64,000 nucleotides of DNA from Nemania diffusa (lineage: Eukaryota > Ascomycota > Sordariomycetes > Xylariales > Xylariaceae), in the NCBI GenBank assembly GCA_038501195.1, contig JBBPUQ010000001.1, positions 2,542,001-2,606,000 of the forward strand, read 5' to 3'. Positions 15,601 through 28,400 of the stretch are shown here, one piece after another (the first letter of the stretch is position 1; every line of letters starts with the position of its first letter). The position numbers were made by a program, and so were the translations under genes. Under the pieces are notes generated by a model. It worked only from the letters and a program-made list of their open reading frames with translations. It was not told the DNA's origin and did not search any database.

Positions 15601-15789
15601 AATTTAAATTAATTAATATTTATTTATTTAAAATAATATTAATATTAAAACTTAATATTAATAAAATTAAAAATGTTATTTTATTTATTAAATTATAAAA
15701 TTAGTATTTTTTTTGCAAAATTAAAAAGTTATATAAACAAAAAAAATAATATACTGTTTTTACTACTGCTAAAGTTATAATTTAATAAA

Positions 15790-15828
15790 TTATTGTTATT
15801 GTTATTATTGTTTTTATTATTGTTATTA
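15790..15828. repeat. (TTATTG)n-like tract
   Basis: A run of TTATTG and TTATT units inside copy A2, conserved in position with 2990-3035 (reverse complement) and 63906-63950. It would be a CAA-rich codon run on the minus strand, consistent with a Gln-rich gag region. Confidence 0.55.
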
Positions 15829-17769
15829 AAATTTTTTTTAAAACTAAAAACTTTAAATAATTAATATTAAAGCTTAAATATTTAATACTATTAATATTTA
15901 TAACTATAAACTAAAAATTAAAACTAATATTAATATATAATAAAATATTATAATAAACTATTATATAAAATATTTTTATATAATTTATTAAATAACTTTT
16001 TTATAAATAGCTATAATTTAATATTAAACTAAATAAATAAAGTAGCTATAATTAAAAAAAATATATTATTTAATATTATAAATATATATTATATAAATAT
16101 ATTTATAGTAGCTATTGTTAAATTAACAAACTTTGTTATTAATATTAATAAAGCTTTAAAAAAGTGCTTTTTTAATATTTATATAACTATAAATTTTTTT
16201 ATATTTACTTTTAATATAAAAACTAATAATAAAATATATTTAGTTTTTTAAAATATTTTTTATAATAAAAAGTCTACTTTTTTATAAAATTTATTTATAA
16301 ATAAAAATAAAAGCTATATAAATATAAATAATATATATAAATTAATAAAACTATTATAAATATAGTTAAAACAATTAATAAAATTATTATAATTTATAGC
16401 TAATATTAATGCTTTAAAAACTAGCTTAACTATTATTATAATAATATTTATAAAATTTATAATTATTTATTATTAAATTATAAATTTTATTGTTATTATT
16501 TATATATTATTTATTACTATATTTACTACATTTTATAAAATAAAAATATTTTTTTTATTTATTATATATTTATATATTATATTAAATGTTTTATTTATTT
16601 TATAATTTTTTTTTTTTAATTATTAAATTTATTTTAAAAATATTTTTAAATATAGCAATTATTACTAAACTTTTAAAATATTGTTTTTATTTTAATGTTT
16701 ATATTTTTATTTGTTTTAAAGTTAAATAATATATTGTTTATAATTTATAATTTTTGTTTTATATATAGCTATATATATAAAAATTAAAACTTTTAAAATT
16801 TTTAAAACATTAAAATAATATTGCTACAAAATTTTAATTATAATTAAAAACTAAACTTTTATAAAAGTTTTATTATATTAAATTTAATTAATTTTAATAT
16901 AAAATTTTTAACAGTAATAAATAAATAAAACTTTTTAATTATAAAAAAGTTTTTATTTTTTTTTATAAATATATTTTTTTGTATTTTTGTTTAATATATA
17001 TAACAAAAATACAACAAAATAATATAGCAAAATAAATAAAATAATTAAACAGTTATATTAATATAACAAAAAAATAAAACTAAAGTATTTTTTAAAAGTA
17101 TAAAATATAATATAAGCTTTATAAAAATATTTAGTTATTAATTATTAATTAAACAAATATATATATATAAATTAATAAACTTTATAAAATTATTTAATTA
17201 ATAAAACAAATATATAATAATTTAAATTATATAAAAAAAATAAAAAAAAAATAATAAAACTAAATTTAATTATATATAATAAAATTTTAATATAATTATT
17301 ACTATTTAAATATAAAATAAATTAATATTTAAAAAACTATTAATTAAAAATATTATAAATATTAATTATAACTAAATATAGTTAAAAAAAATTAATATAA
17401 TTGCTTTAATATATAAAAATATAAAAATAATATAAAAATTTTTGTATTAATTTATATTAATTTGCAAAAATTTTAATAATAATTAATTGTTTAATATAAA
17501 AAACTTGTTAAATTTAATTAATATTATATTTAAATAATAAAAATTTAATTTAAACAAAATAACATATTGCTAAAAATATATATATTATTTAAAAAAGTAA
17601 AAAACTTAGTTACAATATATATACTAAAGTTAAAACGTTTAAATAATAAAGATTTAATTTAAACAAAATGTTTTAAACAATATACTATAAATAGTATATA
17701 ATCTACTAATAGAAAAAAAAAAAAACTAAAAATATAAAGTTATATAATTATAAAACTTATTATATTATT

Positions 17770-17995
17770 TAATAAAGTCTATTATAAATAATACTTATAT
17801 TTAAGTTTATAAAAATATAATATAAATTAAAAAAAATAGATTTATAAAATCAAGTTAAAAAAAAAAACTTAAAAGCTTTTTTTATTTATTTAATTTATTG
17901 ATATAAAGTAGTTTTAAATAAAACTAGTGCTATAAATATATACAAAGTAGTTTTTAAAAACCTATTTTTTAAAACTTTTATACCTATTTATATTA
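17770..17995 (-). repeat. Family A LTR (right LTR of copy A2)
   Basis: 226 bp, same orientation as 9413-9637. It retains several original C/G positions (AGTCTATT near the start, ACCTATTT near the end). It is followed by the ATTAT target duplication. Confidence 0.92.
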
Positions 17996-19497
17996 ATTAT
18001 TAATTTATTTAATTAAAAAATATAAAACTAATAAAAATTATTATTATAAATTTTATAATAAAATTATTTAAAGTTTTAATAATTATTATTTTATAATATT
18101 TAAATAAATTTTTAAACTATAATATATTAATAATTATAATTTATGTTATATTTAAATATATATTTTTTATTTTTAAATATAAAATATATATAGCTATATA
18201 TTAAATTATAATATTAATTAAATAGTTTTTATTAATTAATTAAAAAATATTTAATAATATTATTTTTAATTATAATTAAAAGTTTATATTATAATTTTAA
18301 AAAAAATTATAAAAAAGTTTTAAAGTAAAATTATTTATAACTATAATATATTATTTTTAAAATAATAACTTATTAAAAAAAAAAAAACTAAATTATAAAA
18401 ATAATTATTTAATATTATATATTTATATATTTTAAAAAAAACTAAATAAATATATTATTTATATTATAATAAAATTTAAATAATATATATTTTAATTTAA
18501 TTAAATTATTTATATATAAATAGTTATTTAATTTTTAACTTTTAAAATTAAATAATATTTTAATTTAAATAAACTAAAAAAATAATATAGCTAAAAATAT
18601 TTATTTTATAAAATAATATTTTTATAAAAATATAAAATTAGTTATAAATTTTATAATAATATAAATAAAACAATATTATAATAATAAATATAAATTAATA
18701 AAATTTAAAATTAATAATAAAATTTATTTAAAGTTTTATAATAGTTATTATTTATTTAGTAAATTTTTTAAAAAATATTTATAACAATAAACTAAATTAT
18801 AAAAAATTAAATAAAAAATTAATTAATTAATATATAAACTAGATTTTTTAAAAACTTTTAATATATATTTAGTTATTTTTATTATATATTTATTATTTAA
18901 TATAAAAAAAAAACCTGTTTTATTAAAAAGTTTTTATATTAAAGTTTATTTATAATAAATAAAACTTTAATAAAAAAAGTAATTTATTTAAAATTAAAAT
19001 TATTTTAAAAAATTAAATAAATAAATTTAAAAATAAATTTAATTATTTAATTAAATAAAAAAGCTATAAATATAAAAATAACTAGTAATAATTAAAATAG
19101 TAATTTTATAATATTAAAATAGTAATTAAAAAATATTAAATTTAAAAAAAAAATATTTAGTTTTTTAAATCAAAAAAGTTTAAAAAATTCAAAAATATTT
19201 AAAAAAATAAAATTAATAAATATTATATATAATTATTAAAAATAATAAGTTTTTTTTTATATAGTAGTATTTAATATAAATAAATATAAAAGTTTTAAAA
19301 AATAAATTTTTTAAAACTATTTAATATATATTTTTAATATTAGTTTTATTTAAAACTATTTTATATTAATAAATTAAATAAATAAAAAAAGCTTTTAAGT
19401 TTTTTTTTTTGATTTAATTTTATAAATTTATTTTTTTTAATTTATATTATACTTTTATAAATTTAAATATAAATATTATTTATAATAAACTTTATTA
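17996..19497 (+). mobile_element. Family A outer copy A0, last segment with 3' LTR
   Basis: This continues A0 after the A2 insertion: it matches 7496-9001 of copy A1 and ends in its own LTR (19272-19497). The next base begins unrelated Ty3/gypsy sequence, so 19497 is the outer edge of A0. If A0 interrupted that gypsy element, a target duplication beginning ATAAT should occur to the left of the window. Confidence 0.85.
19272..19497 (+). repeat. Family A LTR (3' LTR of outer copy A0)
   Basis: 226 bp in the TGATAC-to-TTACTA orientation. It is RIP-mutated with a few C/G kept (AAGCTTTTAAG near the middle). It ends CTTTATTA at 19497. Confidence 0.9.
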
Positions 19498-19537
19498 ATA
19501 ATTATTAAAAATTTTTTAATATATTAAAAAATGCTGT

Positions 19538-19956
19538 AATATTAACTTTAATATTTATATATTTTAATTATAATAAAAAAACTAAAATTAAAACTAATAT
19601 TTTAAATAATATAACTATAGTTTATTTAATATAAAAAAACAGTAAAAAAAACAAATAATATTTAATAGCTTTTTTATTAAAAACAATATATAATATAAAA
19701 TTAAACTATAAAATATTAAATAAAAAATTATTAGCTATAATAAAAATATTATAAAATTAAAAACTTAAATTAATAAACTTATAAAAAAAAAAGCTATTTT
19801 TTATTATTATAAACTATTAAATATTAAAACTTTTTAATTTAAAGTAATAATTTAATTTATATTAAACAAAATAAATAAAATTATTTATTTAATATAACTT
19901 TTTAATTATATTTTGTTTTAATATTAATAATATTATAACAAATATATTATTAAAAA
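19538..19956 (+). pseudogene. Ty3/gypsy RNase H domain relic (element D)
   Basis: Reading codons while allowing C-to-T and G-to-A restores typical gypsy RNase H landmarks. At 19701-19742 there is a stretch like LNYEILDKELLAI. At about 19863-19880 there is an RQxRW-like stretch. Codons at 19911-19922 fit Y-R-P-G, and 19938-19955 (ACA AAT ATA TTA TTA AAA) fits T-D-A-L-S-R, which ends this domain in most gypsy elements. RNase H removes RNA from the RNA/DNA hybrid during reverse transcription. There is at least one frameshift near 19890 and several stops, so it is dead. Confidence 0.85.
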
Positions 19957-20539
19957 AACAAAAAAACTTTTAAATATAAAAAAATAAAATAAAAAGCTAA
20001 TAATATATAATAATATTTAAATTAATTAAATAGCTAAATTAATTACTAAAAAAAAAAGCAATATTTATATATATATTAAACAAAAAAACAAAAATTAATA
20101 TTTTATTAATATTAATACTATTAATAAATAAAATCTTTTAATAAAATTAAAATTTGTTAAAGTTAAAGCTTTATTAAACAAAAGTTTAAAAAAAATCGAA
20201 AAATTAAAGGTTAAACAAAAAGCTAATAATTTAAAAAAAAAAGTTAATTATTTTAAAAAATAACTATTTATTTATAAAAATTTTAAAAAAACTTTATAAA
20301 AAAATTATAACTGTTTATTTAAAATAAACAAAAATATATAAACTAATAATAATATAATATTAATAACTCGAGCTAAAATAAAACTATAACTAATATATAT
20401 TAAATTATATAAAATATTAACTAGCTAAAGTTGTAAAAAATAAAATATTAAAGCTTTTATAGCTAGTTTTTATATTTTTATATTTATTTAAACATTTAAT
20501 AATAAATTTTAAAAAAATATTTATAAATAATAGTAAAAA

Positions 20540-20960
20540 AAACTTAATATTTATAATAATAAATAAGTTAAATAAACTGTTTTAATTAATTTTATATGTA
20601 AAAATAGTTATAGTTAAAAATATAATTTATTTATATTATAAAAGCTTGTTTTAAAATTTTAAACTTTTATATAAAATCGATTTTAATAAAAGTTTTTAAT
20701 TTATATTTTTTTTTATAAATAAATTAATAAAAATTTTAAAAATAAAATAAAAATTATTATTAATAAAATATTATAAATTTATGAAATAAACAAAAATTAT
20801 TATTAAATATATTAATTAAAAGTTATAATTGTTTTATAATTATTATTAAAACAATTAAATAAAAGCTTTTTTAACTATAAATTATATAATAGTTTTTTTA
20901 TTATATAAATTAATAAAATTATAATTTTATAAAGTTTGTTTTAAATTTTTAATGTTAAAA
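20540..20960 (+). pseudogene. Ty3/gypsy integrase core relic (element D)
   Basis: RIP-tolerant reading gives a VDRLSK-like stretch at 20559-20576. A serine-aspartate-arginine-glycine-like block follows at about 20673-20684 (the surviving ATCGAT). Around 20800-20870 there is an INQxL...YNYYQNNW-like segment, then an LLPxINY-like run near 20875-20900. The order and spacing match the catalytic core of gypsy integrases, the enzyme that inserts the cDNA. It lies about 600 bp downstream of the RNase H relic on the same strand. Multiple TAA/TAG codons, mostly explicable as RIP of CAA, CAG or TGG, inactivate it. Confidence 0.82.
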
Positions 20961-22061
20961 CATTTAAACTAAATAAATCATATAATCAAAATAATAAATT
21001 TTTTAAATTAAAAAAAACTAAATTGTTAAAAAATCTAATAATTAATTTAAATAATTCAAAGTTATATTGATATAATATAACAGATATTAAAAAAAACATA
21101 GAAGTAAATAATTGAAAAAAAAAAACTGATATTATAAAATATTAAACTTTAAACTAAATAATTGAATATTTATTAGAAAAAACAACAGTTTTAAATTATA
21201 AATTAACTATTAAATAAGCTAAATTATTTATTAATATATTAATATTTCAATATTACTAAATAAATAAAACTAGCTATATTTAAATTAGAAATATTAACAA
21301 AATAATATTTTATAAACTTATATTATATTAACTGTTTAAAAAAATACTTTAATAATTTTTTATTAAATTAAATATTAAAACAGCTAAAAAAAAAAGTTTT
21401 AAAGTTAAATATAAAAAAACTAAAAGAATTTAAATAAAAAGTTAAACAAATTGACATTTTTTAATTATATTATAAAAACATATTGCAATATTAAATAAAC
21501 TAAAAAAAATAAAACTTTAATAAAATTTAATATTTAATAAACAACTTTAAAAATATATTAAAGCTATTATTACAATTTTATTAAAATTATTTTAATATAG
21601 CAAAGCTATTTAAAAAATTAAATAAATAACTATATATTATAAAAAAAAACTATTTTAATAATTTTTACTTTAATAATAATATATTTAATATAAAAAAACA
21701 AGTGATTAAAAAACGATTATAAAAACGAAATATATAATAATAAAATATTATTATAAAAAAAAAATTAAAAAAAAACAGAAAAAAAAAAAATTTAAAAAAC
21801 ATATAAAAAAAAAAAAAAAGCTTTAAAGTTAATAATAAAAAATATTATAAATTTAAATCGCTAATATATTATAAAAAAACTTAAAGCGTTTTTATAGTTT
21901 AAAAGTTTATAATATAGTAATTAAAATATAAATATTTAAAGCGATTTTTTTTTTTATTAAAAAGTAATAATAATTTAAATAAAAGTTTAAAGTTCAATTA
22001 TAAATTTTAAAACAAGATTGTTTTTAAAAAAAAAAGTAGTTATAACTAACAAGTTTATTAA

Positions 22062-22091
22062 CTTAATTAATTAATTAATTAATTAATTAAA
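22062..22091. repeat. (AATT)n microsatellite
   Basis: Seven consecutive AATT units, a simple sequence repeat. No function is suggested. Confidence 0.9.
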
Positions 22092-23821
22092 TAAATATAT
22101 ATTAATTTATTTAATTTTTTAATTTATTAGTTATTTATTATTTATAAACTTTAACTAAAGCTTTATAGTTTAAATAGATCTTTTTATTTTATTTTTTATA
22201 ATTAATATATAAATAATATTTTAATTAAAAGTTTTGCTTTAATAAAAAAAGCTTATTATAACAATAATAAATATAATATATAATTATAGTTAAACTTAAA
22301 GTTGTTTATAATTTTATATTAAATTAAAAACTTTTAGTTTAATAATATTATAATTTAACTTTGTTTTAATTAAAATATTGCTTAAAAATTAAATAAATTA
22401 TATAAAATTAATAAAAATATATTAATTATTTTAAATATTATTAAAATAAAAAATTATAATGTTATATTTATATTTATATAAAATATTAAATTTAAAAAAA
22501 AAAGTTGTTAATAGTTATAATAAATAAAATAAGTTATATTAATAAACTATATTTATAATAATTAAAAAGCTAACTTTTTTTATATAGTTAAATTAAAAGT
22601 AATTTTAGCAATTTATTGTTTTTAAACAATTTTAGTTTTAAAAAAAATTTTATTTTGTTATTTTTTAATAAATAAATAAATTTTACATTTTTATAATAAA
22701 AAAAGCTTTTATTAATATTAAAAAATAAATTTATATAAAAAATTAATTAAACTAATATATATTTTTAATATAGTTAATATTATTAGCTAAGTTAATTTAT
22801 AAATTATATTAATTTAACTTTTAATAGTAATTATATTAAAGCTATTAATAATAAAACTAAATAATTAAATAAAAAAATAGTTAATAAAAAATTTATTTAA
22901 TTTAAAACTTAATTTAATATTTTTAAATATATTTAAAATATTAATAATATATTTAATATATTTATATATTATTTAAAAATAAATAATAATATTATTAATA
23001 TATATTAATAAATATTAAATATAAAATAACAGTTTATTATTTATAAACTATTAAATAAATTTTAAATTATTTTATAAGTTTATTAATATAACTTTAAATA
23101 TTTTAAGCTTTTATAAAAAAATAATTATTATTTAATTAATATATTTTAGCTAAATTAAAAACTAATAAAAACATTTAAAATAATTTATTATTATAATATA
23201 AATATAACTATATAGCTTAATAATAATAGCTTTTTAAATTAATCAAAAATAAACATTAAAATTAACAATAATATATTTTTTATAAACTTTATTAACTAAT
23301 TGTTATATTATAAAAACAAAACAACTAAAAACTATAAATAGTTTTATAAAGTTTATTTTGTTATTTTTATATATAGTGTTAAAAACTTTATTAATTAATA
23401 TTTAGTTTTTAAATTTAAAAGTATATAGTTTTGCAATAATTGCAATTTAATTTTATTAACTTTTAATAAGTTCGATTTATATTATATTAAGTTTATTTAT
23501 TTTTACGATATTTTTTATATATTAAATCTTAATAATTTCTTTAAAATAACTTTTTCAAAAAGCTTTTTTATTAATTTTAACAAATATTTTTATATATATT
23601 ATAATTTAAATTTAAATTAATAACTTTTTAATATAAAAATAATAGTAATATAAAAAGTTAATTGCTATATTAAAAATATATTAATTAAAATTATTGCTTT
23701 ATTAATAATAACTTATATAATATTAGCTTATAACTATATAACATATAATTATACTTTAATTATAAAGCAGTTAAAAACTTATATAAAACAAAGCTACTAG
23801 CTTTGATATAATTTAATACAT

Positions 23822-23985
23822 TTGTGTTAAATTTAAGCATTTTTTAATAAGTTTAAAGCTTATATTAAATTTTAGCTTTTGTTAACAAGCTTAAAGTTTG
23901 TGTTTAAAAAGCATATATTAATTATATAAGTGTTAAATTTAAGCTTTTTTAAAAAAGTTTAAAGCTTATATATAAAAAACATATA
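23822..23985. repeat. Imperfect tandem duplication with internal inverted arms
   Basis: A segment beginning GTGTTAAATTTAAGC and ending at an ATATTAATTATATAA motif occurs twice in a row, first at about 23824-23928 and again, shorter, at about 23929-23978. Within each unit TTTAAGC and GTTTAAAGCTTA form inverted arms. It retains more G and C than its flanks. Confidence 0.6.
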
Positions 23986-24312
23986 TTAATTATATAACCA
24001 ATATAGTTAATATTAAATAGTTTATATAATATATTAAAAAAAACTTATTACATTATTTTTCTAAGTTAAAATAAGTTATTAATATAATATTAAAACAAAT
24101 ATATTAAATTTAATAATTAAAAGTTTTAGTAATTAATATATTTTATTAAATAATACATTATATATATATAACTAATAAAATTATTAAAATAACAACTTTA
24201 ATTATAATTATTTTTTATTTTTTAATAAGTTTTATTAATAAAAAAAAACTTATATTATAAAATATTATAATATTTATTAAATAAATATATAAAACAATAT
24301 ATTTTAATTATA

Positions 24313-24366
24313 AATTAATATATATACAAATTAATATATATAAAAATTAATATATATAAAAATTAA
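24313..24366. repeat. Three tandem copies of an 18-bp unit
   Basis: The motif AATTAATATATATAAAAA (with one C variant) is repeated three times, ending at the start of the family A LTR at 24364. Confidence 0.75.
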
Positions 24367-24574
24367 TAAAATAATAATAAATAATATTTATATTTAAATT
24401 TATAAAAATATAATATTAAAAAAAAAATAAACTTGTAAAATTAAATATAAAAAAAAACTTAAAAAGATTTTATTTATTAAAATAAGCTAGTTTTAAATAA
24501 ACCTAATATTAAAAATATATATAAAGTAGTTTAAAAAAAAAAAATTTTTAAAACTTTTATATTTGTTTATATTA
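24364..24574 (-). repeat. Family A LTR, solo or truncated, shortened
   Basis: About 211 bp, in the same orientation as 9413-9637, with several small deletions relative to the 226-bp consensus. The flanks (AAAAT on the left, AAGTT on the right) do not form a target duplication. The following sequence is not the family A interior, so it is a solo or broken LTR. Confidence 0.8.
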
Positions 24575-24769
24575 AAGTTTTTAAATTTAAATATAAATAA
24601 AAATATAAAAACTTTATTAAATAAATTAATAAATAATGAAATAAAATTATTAAAATAAATATTAAAAATGTTAATATTATTATATTTTTTAAATTTATTA
24701 TTAATTTTAAAAAAAATTTAAATTATAAAAAGTTTATAATATTAAAATTATTAATAATATATTAAATTA
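24575..24769. other. AT-rich spacer, nothing recognised
   Basis: Unassigned A/T sequence between a shortened family A LTR and a family A internal fragment. No repeat copy was identified elsewhere in the window. Confidence 0.4.
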
Positions 24770-25256
24770 TTATATTATAATAATTAAATATTTTTATAAA
24801 ACTTATATTATATTTTATACTTTTAAAAAATATTTTTATTTTATTTTTTAATTATATTAATATAACTTTTTAATTATTTTAATTATTTTATTATATTACT
24901 TTGTTATATTTTTATAATATATATTAAAAAAAAAGATTAAAAAAATATATTTATAAAAAAAAAATAAAAGCTTTTTTATAATTAAACAGTTTTATTTATT
25001 TATTATTATTAAAGATTTTATATTAAAATTAATTAAGTTTAATATAATAAAATTTTTATAATAATTTAATATTTAATTATAATTAAAATTTTATAATAAT
25101 ATTATTTTAATATTTTAAAAACTTTAAAAGTTTTAGTTTTTATATATATAATTATATATAAAATAAAAATTATATATTATAAATAATATATTATTTAATT
25201 TTAAAATAAATAAAAATATAAATATTAAAATAAAAATAATATTTTAAAAATTTAAT
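24770..25256 (+). mobile_element. Family A internal fragment
   Basis: This closely matches 1680-2145 of copy A1 in the same orientation, the gag-side interior. It is cut at 25256 by the LTR of copy A3, which has the opposite orientation. It is another host piece of a nested insertion. Confidence 0.8.
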
Positions 25257-25483
25257 TAATATATTTTATTATAAATAGTATTTATATTTAAGTTTATAAA
25301 AATATAATATAAATTAAAAAAAATAAATTTATAAAAATAAATTAAAAAAAAAATCTTTAAAAGTTTGTTTTATTTATTTAATTTATTAATATAAAATAAT
25401 TATAAAAAAAATTAATATTGAAAATATATATAAAATAGTTTTAAAAAATTTATGTTTTAAAATTTTTATATTTATTTATATTA
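25257..25483 (-). repeat. Family A LTR of copy A3
   Basis: 227 bp, in the TAGTAAGG-to-TATCA orientation on the + strand, RIP-mutated. Two bases near its start differ from the consensus by non-RIP changes. Confidence 0.87.
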
Positions 25484-28400
25484 AATATTATTATATAAAA
25501 AAAAATTATTATTTTTAATAATTATATATATTATTTATTATTTTTATTTTTTTAAATGTTTTTAAATTTTTTAAACTTTTTTAATATAAAAAACTAAATA
25601 TTTTTTTTAAAAATTTAAAATTTTTTAATTATTATTAGTTATTTTTATATTTATAGCTTTTTTATTTAATTAAATAATTAAATTTATTTTTAAATTTATT
25701 TATTTAATTTTTTAAAATAATTTTAATTTTAAATAAATTATTTTTTTTATTAAAATTTTATTTATTATAAATAAACTTTAATATAAAAACTTTATAATAA
25801 AATAATATTTTTTTATATTAAATAACAAATATATAATAAAAATAATTAAATATATATTAAAAGTTTTTAAAAAGTTTAATTTATATATTAATTAATTAAC
25901 TTTTTGTTTAATTTTTTATAATTTAATTTATTATTATAAATATTTTTTAAAAAATTTATTAAATAAATAATAACTATTATAAAATTTTAAATAAATTTTA
26001 TTATTAATTTTAAATTTTATTAATTTATATTTATTATTATAATATTATTTTATTTATATTGTTATAAAATTTATAACTAATTTTATATTTTTATAAAAAT
26101 ATTATTTTATAAAATAAATAGTTTTAATTATAATAATTTTTTAATTTATTTAAATTGAAATATTATTTAGTTTTAAAAATTAAAAATTAACTAATTACTT
26201 ATATATAAATAATTTAATTTAATTAAAATATATATTATTTAAATTTTATTATAATATAAATAATATATTGATTTAGTTTTTTTTAAAATATATAAATATA
26301 TAATATTAAATCGTTATTTATATAATTTAGTTTTTTTTTTAATAAATTATTATTTTAAAAATAATATGTTATAGTTATAAATAATTTTATTTTCAAACTT
26401 TTTTATAAACTTTTAATTATAATTAAAAATAATATTATTGAATATTTTTTATTAATTAATATTATAATTTAATATATAATTATATATATTTTATATTTAA
26501 AAATAAAAAGTATATATTTAAATATAATATAAATTATAATTATTAATATATTATAATTTAAAATTTTATTTTAATGTTATAAAATAATAGTTATTAAAAT
26601 TTTAAATAGTTTTATAATAAAGTTTATAATAATAGTTTTTATTAATTTTATATTTTTTAATTAAATAAATTAATAATTTTTTAAAAGTTTTTTTTTATTT
26701 ATATTATATATTTTATATTTATTATAAAAATTTAATTATATTTAAATTTATTTTATTTTAAATATAATTATATATAGTTTATATTTTTTTTTATAATTTA
26801 TATTATATAACAATATATTAATTATAACAAATAAATAATTAAAATATAAAAAATTTATAATATTTTTATTATTTTTATAAATAGTTTTTAAAATTTTATA
26901 ATATATAAAATTTTTATTATAATTAATTAAAAATTAAAATTTAACTTTTTTATTTATAATTATTTTAAATATTATAAACTATATTAAATTAAAAATTAAA
27001 CTTTTAATAAATTATTAAATTTTATTTTTAATATTTAATAAATTAATAAAGTTTTATAACTAATTTAATATATTAAAAACAAAATTAAAATATTTAAATA
27101 AATAATATATTTATAATTTATATTATAATAAATAAATTAATATATTTATTAAATATTTATTAATATAATTAATTAAATTTATATTTAAATTAATTTAATT
27201 TAAAATATTTTTAATAAAATCATAATTTATAAATATAATAATTAAATTATATAATATTTTTATTATAATTTTTAAATATTTATATATTTATATAATATAA
27301 CTTATTTTTATTTTTGAAAAATTAAAATATATTTTTATTAAAATATAAAATAATTAAAAAATATAATTAAAAATATTTAAATAATAAATATAATTAAATT
27401 AAACTTTTATATATATTTATTTTTTAAATAAAATATTATTATATTAAACTTTTATTTAAAAAAAATATTTATTTATATAAACAAAGTTTTAATTAAATAA
27501 TAATAATATAATATTATATTATTATAAATTAATATTTATATTGTTTTAAAAAATTTAAATTTTATTTTTATAAATTTAAAAAATATTAATTTATAATATA
27601 TTTAATATTTATTAAAATTATTATTTATAATTTTATTTATTTAATATTTTTAATTGAATAATTTAAGTTTTTTTTTTTAATAATTTTATATATTAAATAT
27701 AATAAAAAAATAAAACAGATAAAAATTTATTATTATTTAAATATTATTTTAAAATTTTTAATTAATTTAAAAATTTAAAGTTTTAAAAAGTAATTAGTTT
27801 TTTTTTAATTATAAATATATTAAAAATATTTATTTAAAAATTTAAAAATTTTAAAAAAAAATATATAATAAACAATTTTTTAAATAATAATAAATTCTTT
27901 TTTTTTTTTAAATAATATAAATATATTTTATAAATATTATAAATATTTAATTTTAATAATTAAAAAAAATATAATAATATTAATAAAAATATAATAAAAG
28001 TTTTAATATAATTATAATAATTTATTTTTAAACTTTTAAATATAAATAAAAATTTTTTAAAAATTTATTAAAATTATAATAATTTATTTTAATTTTTTAA
28101 AATTAATTATAATAAATTTATTATAATATTTTAAATTATAATAATAAAAAATATTTATTAAATATTATAATTTTATTTAAAATTTATAAATTAATAATTA
28201 AATAAAAATAAACTTTTATTTTTTTTATATTTAAATTATAAAAATAAAATAAATAAAATAAAATAGTTTATTTATTTATATTTTATAGTTTTATTTATAT
28301 AGTTAATTAAAAATAATATTTATTATTTTTTAATTTTAAATATTAAAAAAATATATATATAAATTTAGTTTTATATATTATTAATTATTTATTAACTAAA

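Larger units (their letters stand above)
9413..17995 (-). mobile_element. Family A LTR retrotransposon, copy A2, full length
   Basis: An 8.58-kb element with LTRs at 9413-9637 and 17770-17995. It is flanked by the perfect 5-bp target duplication ATTAT (9408-9412 and 17996-18000). Inserting it split outer copy A0, and the two flanks join seamlessly against 7085-7560 of copy A1. The likely coding orientation is the minus strand, so that the LTR begins TG. It keeps more C and G than copy A1, especially at 13800-17995, but no long frame is open. The minus strand carries a glutamine/asparagine-like tract at 15790-15828. Boundaries are firm; the coding assignment is tentative. Confidence 0.9.
19498..21000 (+). 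mobile_element. Ty3/gypsy relic D, 3' part of pol
   Basis: A second retrotransposon family, truncated at its left by outer copy A0. The + strand carries, in order, RNase H (19538-19956) and integrase (20540-20960). This is the 3' portion of a Ty3/gypsy pol gene. No reverse transcriptase is present to the left, so the missing part is probably beyond the left edge of the window. The 3' LTR was not located. RIP is strong but milder than in copy A1. Confidence 0.8.
21001..24363. other. AT-rich relic sequence, no gene recognised
   Basis: This is RIP-type sequence downstream of the gypsy integrase relic. It probably includes the 3' end of element D and other decayed repeats. I see no open frame or recognisable motif. 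It retains more C and G than the family A copies, for example around 21000-21500 and 23440-23560. Separate entries give the AATT run (22062-22091), a duplicated segment (23822-23985) and an 18-bp triplicate (24313-24366). Confidence 0.6.
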
